From positions 1 through 64,000 of the forward strand of contig JAXMDM010000002.1 of the NCBI GenBank assembly GCA_046348835.1: a stretch of 64,000 nucleotides of DNA, in the 5' to 3' direction. Source of the stretch: Defluviicoccus sp046348835 (GTDB lineage: Bacteria > Pseudomonadota > Alphaproteobacteria > Rhodospirillales > Defluviicoccaceae). A program made the position numbers and the translations under genes. Of the stretch, positions 36,133-46,500 are shown piece after piece (position 1 is the first letter of the stretch; each line of letters starts with the position of its first letter). The notes below the pieces were generated by a model. It saw only the letters and a list, made by a program, of their open reading frames with translations, did not search any database and was not told where the DNA came from.

Positions 36133-37179
36133 CTATGATCCGTCCCCGCCGCGAAGGGCTTCCGCTTGTGCCACCGCGTCCGGGGCAATGTCGCGCAGCA
36201 CCTCCATGAAGTCCTTGGAAACCAGGCGCCGGGCCCGGGCCAGCAACAGCGGGATCGGGCTGGATGGCTCGTACCGCGCATAGTAGGCGCATATGCAATC
36301 CAGCGAGCGGATGACATCGTCGCGGCTCGAGACCTGGGCCGGAATGATCGGGGCGGCCACGGCGGCAGCGATCGGCGCGCCCGTCTCGACCTCCGGCACC
36401 CCAATTCCTCCCGGCGGCGCTTCCGAGGCCAACCCGCGCTCGGCGACACGCTCGTCCAAAAAGCGGACGATATGCCGCATCAGGGTCAGCGCGGGCGCGA
36501 AATCGACCGCCAGGGTCACGCTCACTTGGGCGGTCAGCACCTCCTCGATGGTACCGAGAATGCGGGCGCAGGCGCGCGCCGCCGCCGCCGTCGCCAGCAG
36601 TTCCGCTCCGTCGCAGTCGGCAAATACGGCGACGATCTCGGTCATCTCCTTCGGTGCGGAGCCGTCGACCGGCTTCAGTTCGCCGGTGGCCAGGGAGATG
36701 TGCCGGTAGTTGACCATGCCAAGCCTCGGCGACCGGGCCAGCGGCGCCGACTTGAGGTCCTTCAGGATCGTTTCCCGGCTGCAAAGCTGCGCCAGGACGT
36801 TGATCCTCAGCGTTGGATCATTCCCGTCTTCGGGATCCAGTTGCGGATGGAAGGTGTCCCAGCGTTCGGAGAGCAAGCGTGCGGTCAGTTCCAGGCCCTC
36901 CTGGAAGCCGGCAATGCCATCGGTGACCAACAGCGCCCTGGTGAGGCACAAGGCGACCCGAAGGTCCTTGGTCCGGTCGAACAGCGCCGCGCCCATCTCC
37001 AGCACGGTGGGCCAGTCCGGCGGCTCGGCCTTGGTGATGGCGTTGCCGATTACTTGCTCGGGCGTTCCCTCGGCAGCACGCTCCAGCTCACCGAAAATAG
37101 GGTCATACTCAAGATTGACACCGCACGGCGATACGTCGCTGACCGGGCACAATAGAGCGTCGATGTCGAGCCGGCCCAT
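36133..37179 (-). CDS. tssA: TssA (ImpA), T6SS cap/assembly protein
   Basis: A 348-residue ImpA_N-family protein. The N-terminal domain starts LLCPVSDVSPCGVNLEYDP near 9-27, followed by DWPTVLEMGAALFDRTKDLRVAL-type sequence near 55-77 and the WDTFHPQLDPEDGND signature near 107-121. The C-terminal region is shorter and Ala-rich, ending in CAYYARYEPSSPIPLLLARARRL. TssA primes tube-sheath polymerisation at the baseplate. It is the first gene of the leftward structural operon and is divergent from the TPR-methyltransferase gene. Confidence 0.92.
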   Translation of the reverse strand: MGRLDIDALLCPVSDVSPCGVNLEYDPIFGELERAAEGTPEQVIGNAITKAEPPDWPTVLEMGAALFDRTKDLRVALCLTRALLVTDGIAGFQEGLELTARLLSERWDTFHPQLDPEDGNDPTLRINVLAQLCSRETILKDLKSAPLARSPRLGMVNYRHISLATGELKPVDGSAPKEMTEIVAVFADCDGAELLATAAAARACARILGTIEEVLTAQVSVTLAVDFAPALTLMRHIVRFLDERVAERGLASEAPPGGIGVPEVETGAPIAAAVAAPIIPAQVSSRDDVIRSLDCICAYYARYEPSSPIPLLLARARRLVSKDFMEVLRDIAPDAVAQAEALRGGDGS

Positions 37180-37293
37180 TGCTTAGCATCCCCCACCAGC
37201 ACTTACGCGACGCTCGCATCGTCGGCAATTGCGCAATCCGCTCGGCGAAGAGTAGTCTACCCTGGCAAGGGTGGGGAAATCCAGTTTCGTCTC
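37180..37293. promoter_or_regulatory. Divergent control region of the two T6SS operons
   Basis: This 114-bp gap separates the leftward tssA operon from the rightward operon. It contains a perfect 10-bp palindrome, ATTGCGCAAT, at 37228-37237, which could be an operator half-way between the two starts. No sigma-54-type GG-N10-GC pair or clear sigma-70 promoter was recognised. Confidence 0.35.
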
Positions 37294-38694
37294 ATGGCGC
37301 CTCATAGTGATCCGGGGAACTCGCCGTCGATCGAACTTCCCGTACCGATCTCCGCCGAGGAGGCGGTCCTCCTCGCGGTGGCGCGTCATCAGAACGGTCG
37401 CCTGGACGAGGCCCGGCACATCTACCGGGCGGTGCTCCGGGCGCTGCCCCAACATCCGGATGCGCTGCACTTCATGGGCGTGCTGGAGCACCAGTGCGGC
37501 GATACGGCGGCCGCGATCGGGCTGATCGAACGGTCGCTTGCCGTCGCGCCGGGGCACGCCGATGCCCACAACAACCTCGGCAACGTTTTTCGAGAAGCGG
37601 GACGGCCGGAGGACGCGCGCCGTGCCTACGAACGTGCGATCGAGCTCAATCCGTCGCACGTTCCGGCCTTGAGCAATCTGGGCCTGGTCTTGCGCAATCT
37701 CGGCCGTTGGGAGGATGCGATCGCGTCCCTGGAGCGGGCGCGCGCCTTGGCACCCCACGATCCCAATGTCCTCGTCAATCTCGGCAACGTCTACCGGCAG
37801 CGGAAGCGCTTCAAGGACGCGGTGGTGGCCTTCCGTGAAGCGATCGCCCTCCATCCCTATGAGCCCGAGGCGTATCGTTGTCTGGCCTTCACCCTCTACG
37901 CCATGGGCGAGCGGGCGGAGGCGGTCACCCTGCTGCAACAATGGCTGGAGGTCGACCCGGCCAATCCGACGGCAAGGCATCTGTGCGCCGCCTACACCCA
38001 AGAGGACCTGCCGGAACGGGCGTCCGACTCTTATGTCCGTCAGATCTTCGATTCCTTCGCTCAGTCGTTCGATGCGGTGCTGGACGGGCTCGCCTACCGT
38101 GCGCCGCAACTGGTGGCCGATTGCGTGGCCGCTTCGATCGGCCCGGCCAGCGGGAGGCTCTCGGTGCTCGATGCCGGATGTGGCACGGGACTATGCGCGC
38201 CGTTGCTCAAGCCCTACGCGGCCCGCTTGGTCGGCATCGACCTCTCGCCCGGCATGCTCGACAGGGCGCGACGAACGGGCCTGTACGACGAACTGGTCGA
38301 AAGTGAGCTGACAGCATTCCTGGCACTTCGGCCGCCGACGTTCGATCTGATCGCCGCGGCGGATACTCTTTGCTACTTCGGTACGCTGCGGCCCGTGTTG
38401 CGGGCGATTGCCCGGGCGCTATTCCCGGGCGGGGTCTTTGCTTTCACCTTGGAACTCGCCGAGGACGAGGTGAACGAGCAAGGCTTCGTCCTCCACGTTC
38501 ACGGCCGCTATGCTCACTCGGAAACGGCCGTTCGCGACGCGTTGAGGGAGGCCGGGTTCGACCACGTGACAACAGTGACGGGCGTTCTCCGCAAGGAGCG
38601 CCTCGAAGATGTGGTGGGCTTGATCGTCTCCGCACGGCGCAAGGAGAATGGTTCCGATGCTACGCGTCCCGAAAGCGCTGGTCACCGGCTCTAA
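37294..38694 (+). CDS. TPR-repeat protein fused to a class I methyltransferase
   Basis: A 466-residue protein. About six tetratricopeptide repeats cover residues 20-235, for example HADAHNNLGNVFREAGRPED and then VPALSNLGLVLRNLGRWEDA. The C-terminal part from about 285 is a SAM-dependent methyltransferase with motif I VLDAGCGTGLCAPLL, then LVGIDLSPGMLDRAR and DLIAAADTLCYFG. No signal peptide is seen, so it is cytosolic. It heads the rightward T6SS operon (FHA, TssJ-K-L-M, TagF, phosphatase) and faces tssA. Proteins of this build are common in Rhodospirillales without T6SS links, so it may modify a T6SS component or simply be a neighbour. The start is ATG 37294. Confidence 0.85.
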   Translation: MAPHSDPGNSPSIELPVPISAEEAVLLAVARHQNGRLDEARHIYRAVLRALPQHPDALHFMGVLEHQCGDTAAAIGLIERSLAVAPGHADAHNNLGNVFREAGRPEDARRAYERAIELNPSHVPALSNLGLVLRNLGRWEDAIASLERARALAPHDPNVLVNLGNVYRQRKRFKDAVVAFREAIALHPYEPEAYRCLAFTLYAMGERAEAVTLLQQWLEVDPANPTARHLCAAYTQEDLPERASDSYVRQIFDSFAQSFDAVLDGLAYRAPQLVADCVAASIGPASGRLSVLDAGCGTGLCAPLLKPYAARLVGIDLSPGMLDRARRTGLYDELVESELTAFLALRPPTFDLIAAADTLCYFGTLRPVLRAIARALFPGGVFAFTLELAEDEVNEQGFVLHVHGRYAHSETAVRDALREAGFDHVTTVTGVLRKERLEDVVGLIVSARRKENGSDATRPESAGHRL

Positions 38695-38865
38695 AGGCGA
38701 AGCGCCGGCGCCGGCCGTGCCGCCATTTCTCCTCCGGATGGGGTTCACGTGCGGTCGAGCGGGGGCCGAGGCTTGCGTGTCGCCGCCTCTGTGCTACGCT
38801 TGGATTTATCCGGATTTGCGAGTTGGACACCGGTCGAAAGCCGGCCGATGGGGGTGCCGCGCACC

Positions 38866-40266
38866 ATGACGCTGACCATGCGTATCGGGCAGGACGACGG
38901 CGCGGCCCCCGGACAGGCGACTGAACGGAAACTGGACCACGGGCGCATCGTCATCGGGCGCGGCGTCGAAAGCGACTGGGTGCTGAAAGACCCGGAGCGA
39001 ACCATTTCCAAGCGCCACTGCATCATCGAGCGGGTGGAGCGCGGTTATGAGATCACCGACCTCAGCACCAACGGCGTCTTCCTGAACGACGACGACGACC
39101 CGATCGGCATCGGCAACAGCCGCCTGCTCCGCCACGGTGATCGAGTACGCATTGGCTCTTATGCGCTCTTCGTCGACCTGTCGCCACCGCAGCATGCGGC
39201 TTCGCCGGAGCTTGTCCGCTTCGACGGGGAGCCGGGTGCGTCGAGTCCCATCGTCCCCGTGGCCCAGCGGCCGACGTTGACAACGCACGGCCTCAGCGAT
39301 CTCGACCGCGGCGCGCCCACCGATGCGTTTTTCGCCCCGCCCGAGGCGATGCCGGCCGCCAGGGCGGACCCCTCTTTCGACTGGCGACCCGCGGCTCCGG
39401 TCTCTGCGGCACAACCCGGCTTTGCCGGAGCGCAATCACCCCAAGTGGGGCTTTACGATATCCCCATCGACTGGGATGGGCCGCCGGCAAGCCCGCCTGC
39501 CGCGCCCATGCCGATCAATGTTTCCCCGGCCAATGTTTCCCCGGCCAATATTGCCCCGGCGATCGCGCCCGTCATCCCGCAGGTCGCCCCCATGGCTCCG
39601 CCGGTGCCGCTCCCGGTCGAGCCGGTTCCGCCCGCCCCCGCAGCCGTCGACGGGGCCGCCGTTGGCGATGCGGCCTCTGCCGCCGAGGGGCTCGCGGCCT
39701 TCTTGGCCGGCGCCGGCTTGGATCCGACGGTGATCGCCGGCTTGTCGCCGGCGGAGACGATGCGGCGGGCCGGGGAGTTGCTGCGCATCGCGGTCGATGG
39801 CCTGATGGCGGTTCTGGCATCGAGGCGGTCGTTGAAAAGTGAGTTCCGTCTGTCGTCGACGGAGTTCCGCCCGGTGGAGAACAATCCGCTGAAGTTTTCC
39901 GTCGACGCGGAGCAGGCGATGCAGATGCTGATCGGTCGGCCTCAGCGGGGGTTTTTGCCGGCGACGGAGGCCTTCCGCGAAGCGGTCGATGATCTGCGCA
40001 AGCACGAGGTGGCGATGCTCGCCGGCATGCAGGAGGCTTGGCTCACGCAGTTGCGGCGCTTCAATCCTCGGGATTTGACCGGGCGTCTGGAGGACGATAG
40101 CGGCCTAGTGAATTTCCTCGGCTCGAAAAAGGCCCGCTGCTGGGACGCGTTCGTCACTCTCTACGATAGCATTGCCGGTAATGCCGACAACGAGTGGGAA
40201 CGCACATTCCAGAACATCTTCGGCGCCGCTTACGAACGGAGCATGGAAAAGCAAAGTAGGCGCTGA
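38866..40266 (+). CDS. tagH: T6SS FHA-domain protein (TagH/Fha/ImpI)
   Basis: A 466-residue protein. Residues of about 20-110 form an FHA domain with GRGVESDWVLKDPERTISKRHC and TDLSTNGVFLND, including the Arg, Ser and Asn that hold phosphothreonine. A long Pro/Ala-rich linker includes repeated FPANVSPANI-like units near 218-232. The C-terminal TagH domain begins near 325 (LMAVLASRRSLKSEFRLS) and has GFLPATEAFREAVDDLRKHE and WDAFVTLYDSI. It is the phospho-target that turns on assembly when the kinase acts. The start is ATG 38866; ATG 38848 and 38749 are in frame but lack domain sequence. tssJ follows after 29 nt. Confidence 0.9.
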   Translation: MTLTMRIGQDDGAAPGQATERKLDHGRIVIGRGVESDWVLKDPERTISKRHCIIERVERGYEITDLSTNGVFLNDDDDPIGIGNSRLLRHGDRVRIGSYALFVDLSPPQHAASPELVRFDGEPGASSPIVPVAQRPTLTTHGLSDLDRGAPTDAFFAPPEAMPAARADPSFDWRPAAPVSAAQPGFAGAQSPQVGLYDIPIDWDGPPASPPAAPMPINVSPANVSPANIAPAIAPVIPQVAPMAPPVPLPVEPVPPAPAAVDGAAVGDAASAAEGLAAFLAGAGLDPTVIAGLSPAETMRRAGELLRIAVDGLMAVLASRRSLKSEFRLSSTEFRPVENNPLKFSVDAEQAMQMLIGRPQRGFLPATEAFREAVDDLRKHEVAMLAGMQEAWLTQLRRFNPRDLTGRLEDDSGLVNFLGSKKARCWDAFVTLYDSIAGNADNEWERTFQNIFGAAYERSMEKQSRR

Positions 40267-40295
40267 GCCGCGGACGGGCGGCGAGGGGGGGCCGG

Positions 40296-40841
40296 GTGCG
40301 TTGGTGTATTGCGGAGACCTGCTGCGTAGCACTCGTCGTCGCCGTCGCGGCGGCCGGGTGTGGCAGTGATCCGGAACCGAAGCCTGAGCCGAAGCCTGAG
40401 CCGACCCGGCTGCAGATCACCGTTTCGGCCACGGACGATGTCAATCCGGACGCCAACGGCGCTCCGTCGCCGATCGTCATGCGCCTGTATCTGCTGCGCG
40501 GATCCAGCGCCTTTGCCGCGGCCGAGTTTTTCGCGCTTTGGGGCAAGGAAGAGGCGGTGCTCGCCCGCGACCTGGTGTCGCGCGAAGAGATGGTGATCAG
40601 GCCGGGTCAGACGACGGCGCTGAAAAGCACCGTCGACCCCGATGCGCGCCTTGTCGCCATCGCGGCGGCCTATCAAGGCATCGATCATGCGACGTGGCGG
40701 GCGATGGCGCCGCTGAGCCCGGCGCAGACCAACACCTTCAAGGTTCAGCTGTCCCGCGGTGCGGTCATTCTTCAGCCCGTCCCCCGCAAGGACGGCACGG
40801 AGAAACCTGCCGACGACAAGAATAAGAAGGAGGAAAAGTAG
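40296..40841 (+). CDS. tssJ: TssJ (VasD/ImpI-type), T6SS outer-membrane lipoprotein
   Basis: A 181-residue lipoprotein. A hydrophobic signal is followed by the lipobox VAAAGC with Cys 22 as the lipidated residue. Next is a PEPKPEPKPEPT spacer, then the TssJ fold: RLQITVSATDDVNPDANG and SPIVMRLYLLRGSSAF, then the AEFFALWGKEEAVLARDLV segment near 76-94. It anchors TssM to the outer membrane. The start is GTG 40296 with GAGGGGGG upstream. The C-terminus is Lys/Glu-rich. It lies between the FHA and tssK genes, with a 4-nt gap to tssK. Confidence 0.93.
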   Translation: MRWCIAETCCVALVVAVAAAGCGSDPEPKPEPKPEPTRLQITVSATDDVNPDANGAPSPIVMRLYLLRGSSAFAAAEFFALWGKEEAVLARDLVSREEMVIRPGQTTALKSTVDPDARLVAIAAAYQGIDHATWRAMAPLSPAQTNTFKVQLSRGAVILQPVPRKDGTEKPADDKNKKEEK

Positions 40842-40845
40842 AGGA

Positions 40846-42183
40846 ATGGCGGCTTACGGTCGAGTCATCTGGTCGGAAGGTCTTTTCCTTCGCCCCCAGC
40901 ATTTTCAACAGCAGGACCGCTGTTTCGATCTGCTGGTCAGGCAATCCTGTCAGTTCGCTCGACCCTACTATTGGGGATTCCGCTCGTTGGAAATCGATGC
41001 GCCGCTGTTGGAAACCGGCAAGTTCGGGCTACGACGCTGTCAAGGCGTGTTGCCCGACGGCACCCCATTCAGTGCACCCGACGAGCATCCGGTTCCCCCT
41101 CCGATCGACGTGGATGGCGCAACCCGAAACCGGATCGTTTACCTCGCCGCACCGATCGAGCGCTCGGCGTTGGCCGCCGACGCACTGACCGCCGCCGACG
41201 ATGCGATCCCGCGGCTGCAAGCGAGCGAGATCGAGGTCTACGACGTTAGTCAGGACAGTCTCGGCAGCAGGGCCGGAATCACCATCGGCCGCCTGAAGTT
41301 GGCGTTGATGCTGGAGGGCGAGACCTCGGCCGGGTATCACCTCATTCCGGTCGCCCGTATCGTCGAGGTCACCACCGACCGCAGCATCCTCCTCGACGAA
41401 AACTTCGTCCCGGCCTGCATCGATCATCGGGCGAGCCGCCACCTCAGCGACTTCCTCCGCGACCTTCTGGGACTGCTGCGGCAGCGCGGGGACACCCTCG
41501 CCGAGCGGGTGTCGATGTCGGGGCGGGGGAGCGTCGCCGAGATTACCGATGTCCTCCTCCTCCAGGTGGCCAACCGGTTGGAGCCGCAGGTGGCGCATCT
41601 GGGGGAGGCGGGGGGACTGCACCCCGAGGAGCTGTTCCGTTTCTTCCTCGGCATCGCCGGGGAACTGGCCACATTCACCACCACCGATCATAGGCCGGCG
41701 GCGCTTCCGGCCTATGATCACGACAACCTGGTGCTCTGCTTCCGGCCGGTGGAAGAGGCCATCCGCCAGGCGCTGCAGTGGATGGATAAGCCCACCGCGG
41801 TCTCCATACCGATCGAGGAGCTGCAGTACGGCATCCGCCGGGCGGTCATCACCGATCGGGCGCTGTTGGCGAGTGCCGCCTTCATCCTCGAGGTCGGCGC
41901 CGAGGTGGAAGCGGATACGCTGATCAGATCGTTCCGCAACCAGTGTAAGGTCGGCCCGCAGGACAAGATCCGCGAGTTGGTGATGCAGGCGCTGCCCGGC
42001 ATCCCGTTGTTGGTGCGGATGAACGCGCCCCGTCAGCTGCCCTACCACGTCAACGCCGTCTACTTCGAGATCGACACCCACCACGATCTGTGGAAGGGCG
42101 TCGAGCACACCGGGATCCTGACCCTGCACGTGGGCGGCAGCTTCCCGAACCTGGCCATGTCACTCTGGGCATTGAAGCGATAG
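40846..42183 (+). CDS. tssK: TssK (ImpJ), T6SS baseplate-to-membrane connector
   Basis: A 445-residue TssK. It starts GRVIWSEGLFLRPQHFQQQD at about residues 4-23, the family hallmark. YWGFRSLEIDAPLLETGKFGL and then FPARC-equivalent LPDGTPFSAPDEHPVPPP follow. The C-terminal part contains MNAPRQLPYHVNAVYFEID near 390-408. TssK trimers link the TssFGE wedges to the cytoplasmic part of TssL. The start is ATG 40846, right after a GAGGA ribosome-binding sequence; the longer frame upstream is tssJ sequence read out of frame. tssL begins 5 nt after the stop. Confidence 0.94.
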   Translation: MAAYGRVIWSEGLFLRPQHFQQQDRCFDLLVRQSCQFARPYYWGFRSLEIDAPLLETGKFGLRRCQGVLPDGTPFSAPDEHPVPPPIDVDGATRNRIVYLAAPIERSALAADALTAADDAIPRLQASEIEVYDVSQDSLGSRAGITIGRLKLALMLEGETSAGYHLIPVARIVEVTTDRSILLDENFVPACIDHRASRHLSDFLRDLLGLLRQRGDTLAERVSMSGRGSVAEITDVLLLQVANRLEPQVAHLGEAGGLHPEELFRFFLGIAGELATFTTTDHRPAALPAYDHDNLVLCFRPVEEAIRQALQWMDKPTAVSIPIEELQYGIRRAVITDRALLASAAFILEVGAEVEADTLIRSFRNQCKVGPQDKIRELVMQALPGIPLLVRMNAPRQLPYHVNAVYFEIDTHHDLWKGVEHTGILTLHVGGSFPNLAMSLWALKR

Positions 42184-42188
42184 CCGCG

Positions 42189-43541
42189 ATGCCGAAACAA
42201 GACGACGACCCCTTCGCTTTCCTGCCCGACCCGAACCGCACGGTGATCTTGCCGTCGCCGGGGGGACGTCGGCGGGGCGGGGCCGCCGCGGTGATCCCTC
42301 CCGCCTCGGCCGGGGAGGCGACAACACCTTTCGACGACATCGCCCGGTCGCGGCCACAGGACTTGGCGGCGGCCCATCTCGCCAGCGCTAACCCGCTCGT
42401 CCACGCGGCCGGCCCCCTATTCACGCTGGTGCGCCAATTGCGCTCGCTGCGCGATCACGCCGATGTGGCAACGCTGCGAGCCGACATCATCGAGGCCATG
42501 CAGCGGTTCCAGACAGAGCTCATTACCGCCGGGGTGGATCAGAGAACGGTGGCGCAAGCCAGTTACGCTTTATGTGCTCTGATCGACGAGACCATTCTCG
42601 GTACGCCTTGGGGACTTCAAAGTATATGGAGCAAGCAGAGTCTTCTGATTACCTTTTATGGTGAGGCGACGGCGGGTGAGAAGTTCTTCAATTTTCTCGA
42701 TAGAGCCCGAGAGTCTCCGCGTAATCACATAGATATTATTGAATTTTTCTATATATGCCTGAGCCTGGGATTCCAGGGCAAGTTCCGCGTTGAGGCGGGG
42801 GGAGTGGATCGTCTCACCCGCTTGCGTCAGGATCTTTATGCCGTTATCGCGCGCGAGCGCGGCGTTCCGGAGCGCCAGTTGTCATTGCGCTGGCGGGGCG
42901 TTGAGGACAAGTCCCCGGGCGTCGCCCGCTTCCTGCCGCTGTGGGTGGTCGGCGCCGCCGCTTTCGCCGTCGTCGTCCTCGTCTTCCTCGCCTACACCTT
43001 TTCGCTGAACGCCTTGTCCGACAGGGTCTACGGCCGCGTCGCGGCGCTCGTCCCCTTCGCCGGGCGGACATCGCCAGCGGCGCCGGTCACCCAGCCGGCA
43101 CCGACCCCGGCGATGCTGGATCGCCTGCGGGTGACACTGGCCCCGGAGATCGCGCGGCGGCTCGTTGAGGTGCAGGTGGCGGGCGGTCGCGTTCGCATCA
43201 TCGTCTTCAACCGCGGCCTGTTCGCGAGCGGTGGTGCTGAGGTGGGACCCGAGGCGGTCCCGCTGATCCGCAAGATCGCCTTGTTTCTTGCCGACCAGAC
43301 CGGTCCCTTCGAGGTCATCGGCCATACCGACAACGTACCCATCCGGACGCTGCGCTTCCCCTCCAACTGGCACCTTTCGAAGGCCCGGGCGGATGCCGTC
43401 GCGGCGGGTATGGTGCCCCCCCTCGACGCGAGCAGGCTGCACGTGGAGGGGCGCGCCGACACCGAGCCGCTGGAAACCAACGATACGAGCGAAGGGCGGA
43501 GCCAGAACCGCCGCGTCGAGATCCGACTGCCTTTGAGCTGA
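42189..43541 (+). CDS. tssL: TssL (DotU/ImpK) with C-terminal OmpA-like domain
   Basis: A 450-residue inner-membrane protein. Residues of about 75-245 form the cytoplasmic DotU domain, with the LIDETILGTPWG and SLLITFYGEATAGEKFF segments and then FFYICLSLGFQGKFRV near 180. One membrane helix, VVGAAAFAVVVLVFLAYTF, lies near 252-270. The periplasmic C-terminus (about 320-450) is OmpA-like: EVIGHTDNVPIRTLRFPSNW, then LSKARADAVA and VEGRADTEPLETN. It should bind peptidoglycan and steady the TssJLM complex, so no separate TagL or TagP is needed. The start is ATG 42189; the frame before it overlaps tssK. Confidence 0.94.
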   Translation: MPKQDDDPFAFLPDPNRTVILPSPGGRRRGGAAAVIPPASAGEATTPFDDIARSRPQDLAAAHLASANPLVHAAGPLFTLVRQLRSLRDHADVATLRADIIEAMQRFQTELITAGVDQRTVAQASYALCALIDETILGTPWGLQSIWSKQSLLITFYGEATAGEKFFNFLDRARESPRNHIDIIEFFYICLSLGFQGKFRVEAGGVDRLTRLRQDLYAVIARERGVPERQLSLRWRGVEDKSPGVARFLPLWVVGAAAFAVVVLVFLAYTFSLNALSDRVYGRVAALVPFAGRTSPAAPVTQPAPTPAMLDRLRVTLAPEIARRLVEVQVAGGRVRIIVFNRGLFASGGAEVGPEAVPLIRKIALFLADQTGPFEVIGHTDNVPIRTLRFPSNWHLSKARADAVAAGMVPPLDASRLHVEGRADTEPLETNDTSEGRSQNRRVEIRLPLS

Positions 43542-43555
43542 AGCAAGGGAGGTGC

Positions 43556-46500
43556 ATGGCACTGCTGAAGAAAATGTTCGGCTGGCTCGCCAGTCGGTGG
43601 ACCCTGTCGGTTCTGGGTCTGGCCGCACTGGCGCTGGTGGTGTGGCTGCTCGGCCCGGAGGTCGCGGTCCGCGGGCATGTTCCGCTGGCGAGCGAGGTGA
43701 GTCGCCTCGTTGCCATCCTGGTGGTCGTGTTGATCTGGGCCCTGTTCGCCATCCTGGCCGCCTTGCGTCAGCGACGGACCAACCAAGCGGTGGTGGATGG
43801 TCTTATGGTGCCCCCGCCGCAGCCTGCCGAAGACGCGGCGACGACGGCATCGAAAGAAGAGGCGCACAAGCTGGAAGAGCGGTTCCGCGACGCGCTGGCG
43901 ACCTTGCGGACGATGCGGCTCGGCGGCAAGCGCAGCCGCCGGTATCTCTACCAGCTTCCGTGGTATGTCATCATCGGTCCGCCCGGCTCCGGCAAGACGA
44001 CGGCGCTCGCCAACTCCGGCCTGAGGTTCCCCCTATCCGACAAAACCGACGGCCTCGCCGTCCGCGGAATCGGCGGAACCCGCAACTGCGATTGGTTCTT
44101 CACCGAAGACGCGGTGCTGATCGACACCGCCGGCCGCTACACCACCCAGGATTCGCAGGAGGCGGTCGACCGCTCGGCCTGGCAGAGCTTCCTCAAGTTG
44201 TTGCAGCGGCACCGCGGCCGGCAGCCGATCGAAGGCATCCTCGTCGCCTTCAGCCTCCGCGACTTGATGGACAGCGATTCGCCGCAGCGGCTCATGCACG
44301 CGCGGGCGATCAAGCGTCGCATCCAGGAAATTCACCAGGTGCTCAAGCTCCGCGCACCGGTCTATCTCTTGTTCACCAAATGCGACCTGCTCGCCGGCTT
44401 CAACGACTTTTTCCACGATCTTTCGGCGGAAGAGCGGCGGCAGGTCTGGGGGGTGACCTTCTCGCTGGCGGAATCGAAAGATGTCGCGACGCTGCTCAGC
44501 ACCTTCCCGGCGGAGTTCGACCGGTTGGTGGAGCGCCTGTCGACCCGGGTCATCACTCGCCTCGACCAGGAGACCGACATCGGCCGGCGCGCGCTCTTGC
44601 TGTCCTTCCCCCAGCAGATTTCGCTGCTGCGGCCGGCGCTGAGCGAGTTCCTGTCGGAGATATTCGGCCAGAGCCGTTTTGAGGAACCCCTGTTCCTGCG
44701 CGGCGTCTACTTCTCCAGCGCCACCCAGGAGGGAAATCCGGTCGATCGCGTCATCGGTGCCGTCGCGCGCGCCTTTCGCATGCAGCCGACGGCGATGCCG
44801 GCGTTCAGCGGCCGCGGCAGAAGCTTTTTCCTGACCACCTTGTTGCGCGACGTGGTGTTTGCAGAGTCGGGGCTCGTTTCCAGCACCAGCTTTCTCGGGC
44901 GCAACCGCGGTTATGTGCTGTGGGCTGCGTACGGGGGCGCCGCGGCCCTGACCGCGCTCGGGGTGCTGGCCTTGTCGATGAGCTACCTCGGCAATCGGGG
45001 TCTCGTTCAGGATACCGACGGCAAGGTCGAGACCGTCGCCGAGACCCATGGTCCGGTGCTGACCGGGCGGGGGGACGTGATGGCGATCCTTGCCGCCCTT
45101 GATGCGTTGCGTGCCCTGCCGGGCGGTTATGCCGAGCGCGATGAAGGGACGCCCCTTCGTCTCGGTCTTGGCCTCTATCAGGGCGACAAGCTGGGCCAAG
45201 CGGCGCAGGATGCCTATCGCCGGGCACTCGATCAGTTGTTCGTTCCGGTGCTGATGCGGCGCCTGGAGCAACAGGTGGGCGAGAGCATCAACAATCCCGA
45301 TGTCGTCTATCAAGCGCTGAAGGCTTACCTGATGTTCACCACCCCCGACCGGTACGACCCCGGTTTCCTGGCGCTTTGGCTCGGCTCCGACTGGGGATCT
45401 CGATTTCCCGGTGCCGACTACGCCGCCTTCCGTGATCGCTTCGCCGGCCATCTGGCGGCCTTATTGGAAGGGCCGATCGAGCCGACGCCGGAGGGGAACG
45501 AGGCCTTCGTCAGCCGTACCCGGGACATACTGCTGAAACTCCCGCCGGGGGTACGCGCTTACTCGGATCTGAAGGGTAAGGCGGTGACGCCACAGTCCGA
45601 GGAATGGACCCTCGCCAATCACGCCAACGCCAAGGACCTCGCCTTCTTCCGGCGGCGAAGCGGCAAGCCGATGACGGCGGGTATCCCTGCGTTCTTTACC
45701 GTCGACGGCTATCGAGCCCATTTCATCGATCAGCGTGCGGCGTTGACCGAGGCGGCGGGGCGCGATACCTGGGTCCTCGGTCCCGACTTCGCCCGTTTCC
45801 AGACGGGAGAAACGGGCGCCGAGATCGTTCGCAAGGCGGAGGAACTCTACCTGTCCGATTACATCAGCGCCTGGGACGGGTTGCTTTCGGACTTGGAACT
45901 GGTTTCGCCGGCGAATATCGAGCAACTGGGGGACATGTTGCGCGCCGTCTCCCAACCCAACTCGCCGATCAAGAACGTGCTGCAGGCGATTTCGGCGCAG
46001 ACCGGACTTGCCGCGGCGGTGCGCAAGGAGGAGCGCGAACGGCAGTTGCCGGCCGGCCGGTTGGACAAGCTGCAGGGGCAGATCAAGGGGTGGATCGCCC
46101 CGGTGCAGGCGGCACCGAGCCCGGCGACCGATCCCACCGAGCGGGTTGATGCGCATTTCCGTTGGCTGAGCGACCTGGTGGGGACGGAAGGTGCCGCCGG
46201 CTCGCCCATCGAGGCGACCCTGCAGCCGCTGGGCGAGCTCAACGGTCTCATCGTGCAAATCCAGCAGACCGGCAACGATCCCAAGCAGGCGCTGGACGCC
46301 TTTCGCACCGGCTTCCCCAAGGCCAGCGCGCTGGCGAGCCAACTCCAGGCCCAAGCCGGCAAACAGCCGGACCCGGTGCGTCGCTGGCTGACCGGACTGG
46401 CGGGCACGGTGAGTGCGACCGCGGTCGGACCTCAGCGGGCCGAGGCGGCCAAGCGGATTCAGGATGTCTGGCGCACCTCGGTGGGGCCGACCTGTCGCGC

